DNA of 7,437 bases from Acidianus hospitalis (GTDB lineage: Archaea; Thermoproteota; Thermoprotei_A; Sulfolobales; Sulfolobaceae): assembly GCA_003086435.1 (NCBI GenBank), contig QEFD01000153.1, forward strand, positions 1 to 7,437, read 5' to 3'. The notes below the pieces were generated by a model that saw only the letters and a program-made list of their open reading frames with translations, searched no databases and was not told the DNA's origin. The translations under genes and the position numbers were made by a program. Positions 1 through 6,109 of the stretch are shown here, piece by piece. The number at the start of each line of letters is the position of its first letter. Position 1 is the stretch's first letter.

Positions 1-548
1 ATGTAGGCAACTCTGTTAGGCTCTGTTAGTCCAAGGACTGGAGAGTAATAATTATCAGCAAGAACGTATTCTTCGGCGTAATCCCACAATATTCCAACTT
101 GCTGGTAAGAGAAATAAGCCATCGATTGTGGTCCAGAATAATAAACGAAACCGTCGTAAGTGTCAAACCAGTAGTCTCCATGATATAAGCACCATCCTTC
201 GCCAGGATCTACGGTATCCCATGCGTTGGCATAATACGGATGACTACTGCCTAAGAATGGTAACCATGGAACATTTGGAACGGAAATCCAGCAGAGTACT
301 CCGTTCTTACTGCTTTCTAATTGAGTGTAATTCTTATAAAGACCGCATGGCCACATTACTGAAAGAGTTATGTTATTAACTATTGGTGGCCAGCCAAAAG
401 GATAAGTTCCAAACATATTGTCAAAGGAGTGATTTTCCTCAATTATTATAATAACATGTTTAATTGGAGTCGCAGTTGTTGAGGCATGAAAAGTGGGTAA
501 AAGAAAGAAGATTGTTAAGAAAAAGGTTATGATGAGGGTTCTCTTCAT
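1..548 (-). CDS. Secreted phosphoesterase, phospholipase C/acid phosphatase family (N-terminal part)
   Basis: The minus strand is open from an ATG at 548-546 to the window edge, giving 182 codons; the C-terminus lies outside. Residues 1-22 form a signal peptide: K2-R3, then a hydrophobic stretch, with likely cleavage near H21-A22. Next comes IKHVIIIIEENHSFDNMFG (residues 29-47), the N-terminal hallmark of the phosphoesterase family that includes bacterial phospholipases C and AcpA acid phosphatases. By analogy E38-N39 bind the active-site metal. Residues 165-179 carry DNYYSPVLGLTEPNR, matching the family's second motif; T175 is the probable nucleophile. C68, C86 and C120 could form disulfides outside the cell. 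Family members hydrolyse phosphodiesters or phosphomonoesters; the substrate here is unknown. The ATG follows the EcfT stop codon with a single base between, preceded by GTGGGG, so it is probably the fourth gene of the ECF operon. The family call is firm and the extracytoplasmic location likely. Confidence 0.85.
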   Translation of the reverse strand, partial: MKRTLIITFFLTIFFLLPTFHASTTATPIKHVIIIIEENHSFDNMFGTYPFGWPPIVNNITLSVMWPCGLYKNYTQLESSKNGVLCWISVPNVPWLPFLGSSHPYYANAWDTVDPGEGWCLYHGDYWFDTYDGFVYYSGPQSMAYFSYQQVGILWDYAEEYVLADNYYSPVLGLTEPNRVAY

Positions 549-549
549 T

Positions 550-1545
550 TTAGTACCCCACATAAGGAATACTTCTTCCGAAGCCGTAAATGTTTGCTAA
601 GACTGCTAAAATTATAAGTCCTGCCATGACTGCAAACATTATGTAGTCGTATTTAGTAAAAGGTAAGTCTACTAGCATTGTCCTACTTTCGTAAGCTCTA
701 AAACCTCTAGTATCTACTGAAATTGCAAGGTTCTTTGCTCCTCTAAGTAAGTAAACCATTGAAGGTATAATTGCCATTAATCCTGCGTAAAAGAAGTAAA
801 TAGGATATAACACTCTGGGTTTTCCGTATCCTAACCCTCTAATGAACTGCATTTTTACTGAAGTATCTAAAATTTCAAAAATTTTTGGTACAGTTTTTAC
901 TCCAACTAATATAGAGAAAGTTATAGCAAGGGGAACTTTCATTTTAGAAAACATTCTAAAGATGTCAGATGTTGTAGTAGTTAGTATAAGGAGTAATGAA
1001 GAGACTAAAACTGAAGTTATTCTAAAAGATATTTGTGCTCCGTATATTAATGCTTGTAAAGTTAATTGAGGCTCATAGCCCATTATATTTACGAAATACG
1101 AAGGCCATACCCAGACTACAGTATAACTTGATACCGGGCAAGGGAATACCATTTGCAGTACTGAATTAGGAGTGTAGGGTGCAATACTCCACGTTGAGCC
1201 TATTATTGTAATAAAGACTAGGAGAGTAATGTAAGCAAACTTCTTTTTGCCGTCATTTAATGTCAAGTATAGGAACATTATCACGAGAGTTAAGATAGCG
1301 CCAATCCACCATATAGTTACCGCTGCTACTGACATTACTATTATTCCAAAAAATACCTTAGTTAATGGATTAAGCTTGTAAAGGAAAGTTTTCCCGCTTT
1401 CGTACCTTGTTATTTCCATTAATCCTTTTAATCCTAGTACCGTTAGGAGTAAACCTATAGGTAAAGCTACTCCGTAGAAGAATAGGAACCAACTAATAAT
1501 AGTCTGAGTAAAAGGATCCTCATAAAGAGAACTCCAGGGTACCAA
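550..1545 (-). CDS. ecfT: ECF transporter transmembrane coupling protein EcfT (CbiQ/YkoC family)
   Basis: This is the membrane scaffold of an energy-coupling factor transporter, which links ATPase movement to toppling of the S component. Diagnostic motifs are visible. Y56-KLNPLTK-63 corresponds to the family's H-x-LDPRTK motif before the first core helix. Two coupling-helix motifs that contact the ATPases are at about 229-240 (ending RGLGYG) and 269-283 (ending DTRGFRA). Hydrophobic segments lie near 15-38, 64-93, 102-120, 163-190, 203-220, 245-266 and 298-319. At 331 residues it is longer than the common 250-280, because of an extra N-terminal membrane segment before the KLNPLTK motif. The start is a TTG, chosen because GGTGA sits 6 bases upstream and an in-frame stop lies just before it; the first in-frame ATG (Met43) would remove the first hydrophobic segment. 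It overlaps the ATPase gene by 26 bp and is followed almost directly by the phosphoesterase. Confidence 0.9.
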   Translation of the reverse strand: MVPWSSLYEDPFTQTIISWFLFFYGVALPIGLLLTVLGLKGLMEITRYESGKTFLYKLNPLTKVFFGIIVMSVAAVTIWWIGAILTLVIMFLYLTLNDGKKKFAYITLLVFITIIGSTWSIAPYTPNSVLQMVFPCPVSSYTVVWVWPSYFVNIMGYEPQLTLQALIYGAQISFRITSVLVSSLLLILTTTTSDIFRMFSKMKVPLAITFSILVGVKTVPKIFEILDTSVKMQFIRGLGYGKPRVLYPIYFFYAGLMAIIPSMVYLLRGAKNLAISVDTRGFRAYESRTMLVDLPFTKYDYIMFAVMAGLIILAVLANIYGFGRSIPYVGY

Positions 1546-3100
1546 GCTTGGTCACCACGTATTCAGTTGGAGGATAAATTCCTAGATCTTCCCTTAGAAA
1601 AGCCTCCTCTGGAGTTCCATTAAATACAATTTTACCATCTTTCATTACAAGCACTCTGTCGCAGAATTTATCAACAAACCTTGAATCGTGAGTTACTATG
1701 AGGAACGTGTAACCTTTTTCTCTCAAATCCTGAATTTCTCTTCCTAAGATCTCTCTGTGGTACCAATCTTGGCCACTAGTAGGTTCGTCCATTAGTAATA
1801 TCCTAGCTCCAGAGGCAAGGATCGACGCCATTGCGACTCTCCTCCTTTGCCCCATTGATAATAAAAGAGGGTCATCGTGCCTTACTCTTTGTAAGGAAAA
1901 CATTTGCAGGATATTGTTCAACTTCTCTTCAGAGAAGGTTTTCCTATTCTTCATTGCAAACGCTACTTCATCCTCAACTTTCCTCTTTACAAACATTATA
2001 TCAAAGTTTTGAGGTAAATAGCCTATGTAGCTTCCTCTTTCTGCGAGTCCCTTTTTACTTAAGTCCTTTCCTTCTACAACAAGTTTAACCTCAGCCTTTA
2101 ATTTTCTATCTAGCATCCCCATTATTGCCTTAAGTAAAGTAGATTTTCCTGCACCGTTATTTCCCATTAACGCTACTATCTCTCCTTGTTTTATTGAAAT
2201 TTCTGTATCTACGAGTGTCTTGCCTTGTTTAGTCCAAACTTTAACTTTAGCGTAAAGCGCCTCCTTCTCTCCTTTTCTCCTGGGAGGAGGAACGTAATTA
2301 TATCCCTTTAGTAATTCTTTACTAAGGCTTTTTGCTCCTATTTTCTTTAAATAAAGATAATAATCTGGAATTTCTACTCCAGCTGATGCTAATAAATCAG
2401 AACTTTCAATTAATTCCTCCTTTGGTACATCTAGAACTATTCTCCCTCTATCTACCAAGACTACCCTATCAACGTAAGGTAGAACTCTCTCAAGCTTATG
2501 TTCAACTATTATTAAACTCCTCCTTTCTTGTCTAAAGTTTTTTATTAAGGAGAAGATCTCTGCTGTACCTTTTGGATCTATATTAGAGGTAGGCTCATCA
2601 AGTATTAATGCCCTAGGTCTCATTGCTAATATTGATGCTAAGGCTACTCTCTGCATTTCTCCACCAGAAAGAGTATTAGTGTCTCGATGTAACAAGTGAG
2701 AAATCCCAGTAAGTTTTGATGCCTCATTTACCCTTTCTATTATTTCCTCTTTAGGTAACATAAAATTTTCTGGACCAAAGGCTATCTCGTCTACTACGGT
2801 GTAATTAAAAATCTGAGTTTCAGGGTCTTGAAGAAGCGTTCCTACAAGCTTAGCAGTCTCATAAATGGGCTGTTTTCTAGGATCTTTACCGTAAACTGAA
2901 ATTTCTCCAGTTTCTTGAGCATTTATCATATTTGGAATAACTCCGTTTATAGCATTTACTAGCGTCGATTTTCCTGAACCCGACTTTCCAACAATTAGTA
3001 CTGATTCTCCATCTTCTATTTCAAAGTCATCTATTACTAAGGATGGTTTACTTCTACCTAGGTAAGTAACTTGAAAATCTTTAATTTCAACGAACTTCAC
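1520..3100 (-). CDS. ecfA: Fused double ATPase of an ECF transporter (EcfA-EcfA', YkoD-like)
   Basis: Two ABC nucleotide-binding domains in one 526-residue chain form the cytoplasmic motor of an ECF importer. Domain 1 has Walker A GKSGSGKST (38-46), Q-loop Q91, signature LSGGEMQR (144-151), Walker B ending LILDEP (165-170, catalytic E169) and switch H201. Domain 2 has Walker A GNNGAGKST (313-321), Q364, signature LSMGQRRR (414-421), Walker B LLMDEP (435-440, E439) and H471. Both domains therefore look able to hydrolyse ATP, although the second signature is less canonical. A linker at about 225-285 includes PPPRRKGEK. Many ECF systems encode the two ATPases separately; a fused form is known in YkoD-type and many archaeal systems. 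The start is GTG: its GTGA overlaps the upstream gene's TGA by 4 bp, and GGTGGG lies just upstream as a ribosome binding site. Which vitamin or metal is carried depends on the S component, not on this protein. Confidence 0.95.
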   Translation of the reverse strand: MKFVEIKDFQVTYLGRSKPSLVIDDFEIEDGESVLIVGKSGSGKSTLVNAINGVIPNMINAQETGEISVYGKDPRKQPIYETAKLVGTLLQDPETQIFNYTVVDEIAFGPENFMLPKEEIIERVNEASKLTGISHLLHRDTNTLSGGEMQRVALASILAMRPRALILDEPTSNIDPKGTAEIFSLIKNFRQERRSLIIVEHKLERVLPYVDRVVLVDRGRIVLDVPKEELIESSDLLASAGVEIPDYYLYLKKIGAKSLSKELLKGYNYVPPPRRKGEKEALYAKVKVWTKQGKTLVDTEISIKQGEIVALMGNNGAGKSTLLKAIMGMLDRKLKAEVKLVVEGKDLSKKGLAERGSYIGYLPQNFDIMFVKRKVEDEVAFAMKNRKTFSEEKLNNILQMFSLQRVRHDDPLLLSMGQRRRVAMASILASGARILLMDEPTSGQDWYHREILGREIQDLREKGYTFLIVTHDSRFVDKFCDRVLVMKDGKIVFNGTPEEAFLREDLGIYPPTEYVVTKLGTLEFSL

Positions 3101-3903
3101 GATCCCACCGCTCTAGCTACTATTATTGCTATAATCGCTCCAATTATTCCAGCTATTGCATCTCCTGGCATGTAAGCGTAAATATGATAGTATATATAAC
3201 CCCAATTAACTATTTTAGCCTCAATAAATGGCCTGAAAAAGCCGTCGTAAAAAACTGGATCTGGAAAAGCCCAAAGAATCCCAATTATTGCACCTTCTAT
3301 TGCTCCAACTATAAAAGTTAACTTAGTAATAGAGGTAGATCTAGTTGGAGTATCTTCCTCTTCTTCAACTGATTGCATTGTGGTCTTTTGAATATTCTGT
3401 GTAGGCGGTTTTGTTGTAACTGAAGGTGCAAAGTTTGGCAATCCGAATATTCTTCCACCGGTTGCAGCTATCATTAAATCTACAAATAGCCCGTAGGTAA
3501 ATGTTTCGTAAATAAAGTACATTGGTTCTCCTCCAAAACCGTAATGAAATATGTCGCCTAGAACGTCAAAAATAAATAACGTGAGCATTCCTACTCCAAC
3601 TTTCCTTACTAGTGCTGCAACAATGAATACTATTATAATCCTTCCCCAGAAGCCAACACTTACGAAAGGATTTGACGGAATAAATCTGTCTAAAAAACCT
3701 GCAATATAGAATTCCCAAGCTACAGCAAAAGCTGAGCCTATTCCTATGTATATTAAATCTAAGGTGTTAAATGCTTTTAACCCTCCGCTTCTTTTACCTA
3801 AAAGAAATGCAATAGCTAACGCAACTAGGAAATATAATAGAACGAGCTCCCAAGGTATTTCTCCTGGTTCATTTACTGCTCCTGCTATACCATTAAAACC
3901 CAT
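3097..3903 (-). CDS. Putative ECF transporter S component, YkoE-like membrane protein
   Basis: This 268-residue integral membrane protein is the first gene of the operon and overlaps the ATPase gene by 4 bp, the position expected for the substrate-capturing S component. Hydrophobic segments are near 17-36, 48-70, 83-100, 101-119, 126-148, 194-213 and 244-266. A polar loop of about 40 residues (152-192), with a proline/threonine-rich part and the acidic run EEEED (180-184), splits the protein into a five-segment and a two-segment part. The stretch F85-to-G150, with a charged R100-K101 turn and a G-rich helix, recalls YkoE, the hydroxymethylpyrimidine/thiamine S component; gene order agrees. 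This is recognition by eye, not an alignment, so thiamine or its pyrimidine moiety is only a candidate substrate. The start is ATG at 3903; a second, out-of-frame ATG lies 10 bases upstream. The membrane-protein call is firm and the S-component role probable. Confidence 0.7.
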   Translation of the reverse strand: MGFNGIAGAVNEPGEIPWELVLLYFLVALAIAFLLGKRSGGLKAFNTLDLIYIGIGSAFAVAWEFYIAGFLDRFIPSNPFVSVGFWGRIIIVFIVAALVRKVGVGMLTLFIFDVLGDIFHYGFGGEPMYFIYETFTYGLFVDLMIAATGGRIFGLPNFAPSVTTKPPTQNIQKTTMQSVEEEEDTPTRSTSITKLTFIVGAIEGAIIGILWAFPDPVFYDGFFRPFIEAKIVNWGYIYYHIYAYMPGDAIAGIIGAIIAIIVARAVGS

Positions 3904-3944
3904 AGTTCCTCATGCCTACTTTGAATAATGATTAAAAAGGATTT

Positions 3945-3953
3945 CTTTTATAG
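3945..3953 (-). promoter_or_regulatory. Candidate TATA box for the ECF-phosphoesterase operon
   Basis: On the minus strand this reads CTATAAAAG, preceded by an A/T-rich stretch that could serve as BRE. Archaeal transcription usually starts about 26 bases downstream, which predicts a start near 3923 and a leader of roughly 20 bases before the ATG at 3903. A GAGG lies 4 bases before the ATG and could act as a weak ribosome binding site. This assignment is from pattern only. Confidence 0.45.
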
Positions 3954-3965
3954 TTAAAGTAAAAA

Positions 3966-3979
3966 ATATAGATCTATAT
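3966..3979. promoter_or_regulatory. 14-bp perfect palindrome upstream of the ECF operon TATA box
   Basis: ATATAGATCTATAT is fully self-complementary and ends 12 bp upstream of the candidate TATA box on the minus strand, where an archaeal dimeric regulator could bind. On the minus strand it is followed by six T residues (3966-3961). It could therefore instead help end the transcript of the oxidoreductase gene, although a stem made almost only of A-T pairs would be weak at high temperature. Confidence 0.35.
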
Positions 3980-4065
3980 AGTTCCAATGATACATCTTTT
4001 TAATGTAATACCACGACAGCGAACGATTATCTGAAAACTTTTAAAGCTGGTACTAAATACAGAAA

Positions 4066-5028
4066 TCACTTTAACAATTTTATAGCCCTATATATCCCAA
4101 GTTTTTCTGCTAATTCTGCTACTCTTCCTCTAACAAATTTACCTAGTAAATCACCGAAATATTCGTTACCTATTCTAACTATAATTGCGTATTGACGGTA
4201 TGAGAACTTTCTTTCAAATCCTATTGCATTAAGCATTGCGGTTCTTCCAGATTGTACTGCAACTTGTGCAGACATGGGTATAAATTCCTTAGTTGTAGAA
4301 CAGTCACCTGCACCGTAAACATCTTCTTGGTCTACAGATTGTAAATATTCATTAACAACCATCCTATCGTTTATAGTAGTTAGCCCTAGCTCTTTAAGAA
4401 TTGAAGGTCCTTTGAACCCTATTGAAGATACTATTAAATCTCCTCTTATTTTTTGATCTTCCGCATAAACAGTGTTGTCTTCCATCTTCTCAACCTTAGT
4501 ATTCAACAGTACATTAACTCCCATTTCTCTTAATTTCTTTTCAGCGTAGGCAGAAGATTCTTGAGACATGAAATTTAATAGCCTACTTTGTCCCTCAATT
4601 AGGTAAACTTCCTTTCCCATTTCTCTTGCTAAGGATGCCAATTCTACTCCTAAGTTTCCTCCTCCTATTATAACTACAGTTTTAGCTCTTAGCAATCCTT
4701 CCCTAATTCTTAAAGCGTCCTCAATGTTTTCGAACTTTGTTGCACCCTCAATAAGTTTCTGCGAATAACCTAAGGATATAATTAACTTATCATACGCTAT
4801 TTCTCCTGCAGTAGTTATTACTACTTTTTTTCTAAAGTTGATCGACTTAACAGTAGCTTTGAGAACTTTAGGATATGGAATTTTTGCAATGCTAGGATCG
4901 CCAGTTTTTACTACGTCAATGAGCTTGTGAGTTAATACGAAGTAATCTTTATTATCTATCATTATAGAATCGTGAGTTTTTAATGCAGATAATCCTGCAA
5001 ATCCTCCACCTAAAATCACAATCCTCAT
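4066..5028 (-). CDS. FAD/NAD(P)-dependent oxidoreductase, type II NADH dehydrogenase-like
   Basis: This is a two-dinucleotide-fold flavoprotein of the pyridine nucleotide oxidoreductase superfamily. The FAD fold is at the N-terminus with GGGFAG (7-12) and acidic D25 at the end of the second strand. The NAD fold is at about 115-200 with GGGNLGVELA (122-131); E145 at the ribose position suggests NADH rather than NADPH. The second FAD contact is YGAGDC (238-243), followed by a SAQVAVQSG helix (253-261) typical of NDH-2-like enzymes. No CxxC redox pair is present, so it is not a thioredoxin reductase, and there is no cysteine pattern of a sulfide:quinone reductase. At 320 residues it is shorter than usual NDH-2 proteins (about 400), mainly at the C-terminus; the last 25 residues are basic and could be an amphipathic membrane-surface helix. 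A soluble acceptor is equally possible. A TATA-like box 25 bp upstream of the ATG suggests a leaderless, probably single-gene transcript. Confidence 0.85.
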   Translation of the reverse strand: MRIVILGGGFAGLSALKTHDSIMIDNKDYFVLTHKLIDVVKTGDPSIAKIPYPKVLKATVKSINFRKKVVITTAGEIAYDKLIISLGYSQKLIEGATKFENIEDALRIREGLLRAKTVVIIGGGNLGVELASLAREMGKEVYLIEGQSRLLNFMSQESSAYAEKKLREMGVNVLLNTKVEKMEDNTVYAEDQKIRGDLIVSSIGFKGPSILKELGLTTINDRMVVNEYLQSVDQEDVYGAGDCSTTKEFIPMSAQVAVQSGRTAMLNAIGFERKFSYRQYAIIVRIGNEYFGDLLGKFVRGRVAELAEKLGIYRAIKLLK

Positions 5029-5048
5029 ATGTTTATATTACATTTGAA

Positions 5049-5057
5049 GTTTTTAAG
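5049..5057 (-). promoter_or_regulatory. Candidate TATA box for the FAD oxidoreductase gene
   Basis: On the minus strand this reads CTTAAAAAC, centred 25 bases upstream of the ATG at 5028. That spacing places the transcription start at or next to the start codon, the usual leaderless pattern of Sulfolobales genes. No ribosome binding site precedes this ATG, which agrees. Confidence 0.45.
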
Positions 5058-5108
5058 TTGATATTCTCAAATATATATCTCTCGTTAAAGTTTGAAAAAC
5101 TAGAAAGG

Positions 5109-5117
5109 AATAAATAC
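5109..5117 (+). promoter_or_regulatory. Candidate TATA box for the HEPN-like gene
   Basis: AATAAATAC is centred about 25 bases before the ATG at 5138, so transcription would begin at the start codon. It is divergent from the oxidoreductase promoter; the two boxes are about 50 bp apart in a 109-bp gap and could share a regulator. Confidence 0.4.
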
Positions 5118-5137
5118 CTTCATCCTATTTTTACTTT

Positions 5138-5500
5138 ATGCAAGAATTTACGGCTAATTTGTATTCTAGAGCAAAAAATTTCCTAGAGGCCGCAGTTTAT
5201 AATATGAAAGGAGGATATTATGACATCTCGGCAATACTATTTTCTAGGGCGGTTTATCTAGCTTTAGTTGCTAAGCTTCTAGATTCCGGAGTAGAAATTC
5301 CATGGTATCTGGATTTTGATGGATTATTTAGGCTTTTGAAAAAGAAGCTAAAAATAGACGTCGAGAGCGAATTTTCGGAATTACTTGACGCAATTAGAAT
5401 TCACGACTGTTACTCTACCCCTATTGAGATTAACGAAGTTGAAATTAAACTATTAAATGAGAAAGTGAAAGATCTATTCGTAAAACTTAATGTAACTTAA
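5138..5500 (+). CDS. Small helical HEPN-domain-like protein
   Basis: This 120-residue protein is predicted to be nearly all helical. Residues 3-23 and 27-49 form two helices with the HEPN pattern: a RAKNFLEAA start, a short GGYYD turn, then SRAVYLALVAKLL, corresponding to the family's A-x-x-QA-x-E-x-x-KALL helix. Further helices lie near 62-70, 77-89 and 102-117. HEPN proteins are often RNases or partners of small nucleotidyltransferases in toxin-antitoxin pairs, and are abundant in thermophilic archaea. The RNase motif R-x(4-6)-H is not visible; only R87-I-H89 is present, so nuclease activity is doubtful. No nucleotidyltransferase gene is adjacent, so the protein stands alone. A PaREP1-type archaeal protein is the main alternative. 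The ATG was chosen because a TATA-like box lies at leaderless spacing. The last 14 bases overlap the tail of the convergent gene on the other strand. Confidence 0.65.
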   Translation: MQEFTANLYSRAKNFLEAAVYNMKGGYYDISAILFSRAVYLALVAKLLDSGVEIPWYLDFDGLFRLLKKKLKIDVESEFSELLDAIRIHDCYSTPIEINEVEIKLLNEKVKDLFVKLNVT

Positions 5501-6077
5501 GGAACTTTATTGCGTTTATATTATTAATTTCCTTATCCATTAAATAGCAAGTTATTCTACCTTCCTTTGTAGTGTCAATAACTGGTGCAACAAGAAATAC
5601 CTCAACATTATATTTATCGGCAACGTTTAATGTATCTAAAATTACTGATGGAGTGGTTGGTGTAAATATTATTGCATAACCTTCGTACTTTTTCATTTTT
5701 AGTAAATTCATTTCTGGTTCCTTTTCATCTATTTTCCTTCCACCGTAGATCTCCACTACAGACTTTACCAAGTCTTTTCCCGCTATTATGACCGTCTTTT
5801 CCTTGGTGGTTTCTAGTTCATCTTTTATTTCCTTTACCTTTATTCTAGGTATTTTTGTTGGCATAGTATAAGGATTTTTAACAATGAAATAATCCTTAGA
5901 ATAAAGAAGTGACGTAGCAAAAGCGTAGGCAGGGCTATCAACGTAAGTATAAACTTGATCAAAATCCTTAATGATGGAGAAATCAAAGGCTCTATACTCC
6001 TCACCGGGTTTGATGACAACTTTTTTATCAAATTTTAGGGCAGGAAAATCTTTACCATAAGTTATCAAAACTTTCAT
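5487..6077 (-). CDS. Uncharacterised protein, downstream partner of the GTPase gene
   Basis: I do not recognise the family of this 196-residue protein. It has no signal peptide or membrane segment and is rich in lysine and beta-branched residues, so it is probably cytosolic. The pattern looks like alternating strands and helices: KTVIIAGKDLVKSVVEIYGG (94-113) resembles a strand-turn-helix of a Rossmann-like fold, YAIIFTPTTPSVILDTLNVA (134-153) repeats that pattern, and VEVFLVAP (158-165) would be another strand. I see no P-loop, metal-binding cysteine cluster or catalytic motif; C177 is the only cysteine. It begins 32 bases after the stop of the GTPase gene on the same strand, with no clear promoter at the right distance, so the two are probably co-transcribed. 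Its 3' end overlaps the convergent HEPN-like gene by 14 bp. The long open frame, the spacing and protein-like composition support a real gene. Confidence 0.8.
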   Translation of the reverse strand: MKVLITYGKDFPALKFDKKVVIKPGEEYRAFDFSIIKDFDQVYTYVDSPAYAFATSLLYSKDYFIVKNPYTMPTKIPRIKVKEIKDELETTKEKTVIIAGKDLVKSVVEIYGGRKIDEKEPEMNLLKMKKYEGYAIIFTPTTPSVILDTLNVADKYNVEVFLVAPVIDTTKEGRITCYLMDKEINNINAIKFLKLH

Positions 6078-6109
6078 AATTAATCATCTTTTTTAAATCC
6101 TTAAAAATT

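Noticed and set aside
128..379. Plus-strand open frame of 83 codons
   Set aside because: It lies antisense to the phosphoesterase, whose minus-strand frame shows a signal peptide and two family motifs. The plus-strand product is arginine- and serine-rich with no domain.
1831..2535. Plus-strand open frames opposite the ATPase gene
   Set aside because: They are leucine/serine/phenylalanine-rich shadows of the well-supported double ATPase.
3904..4065. TPP or other vitamin riboswitch upstream of the ECF operon
   Set aside because: I looked for the conserved thi-box segments because of the YkoEDC-like order and found none. The predicted leader of about 20 bases is too short for a riboswitch.
4066..5028. 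Thioredoxin reductase or sulfide:quinone reductase
   Set aside because: There is no CxxC pair and only one cysteine (C243, next to the FAD contact). The SAQVAVQSG helix and overall pattern fit the NDH-2-like group better.
5138..6077. Toxin-antitoxin pair formed by the HEPN-like gene and its neighbour
   Set aside because: The neighbour is convergent, not co-directional. It shows no nucleotidyltransferase GSxxxGxxxxxSD motif or DNA-binding domain.
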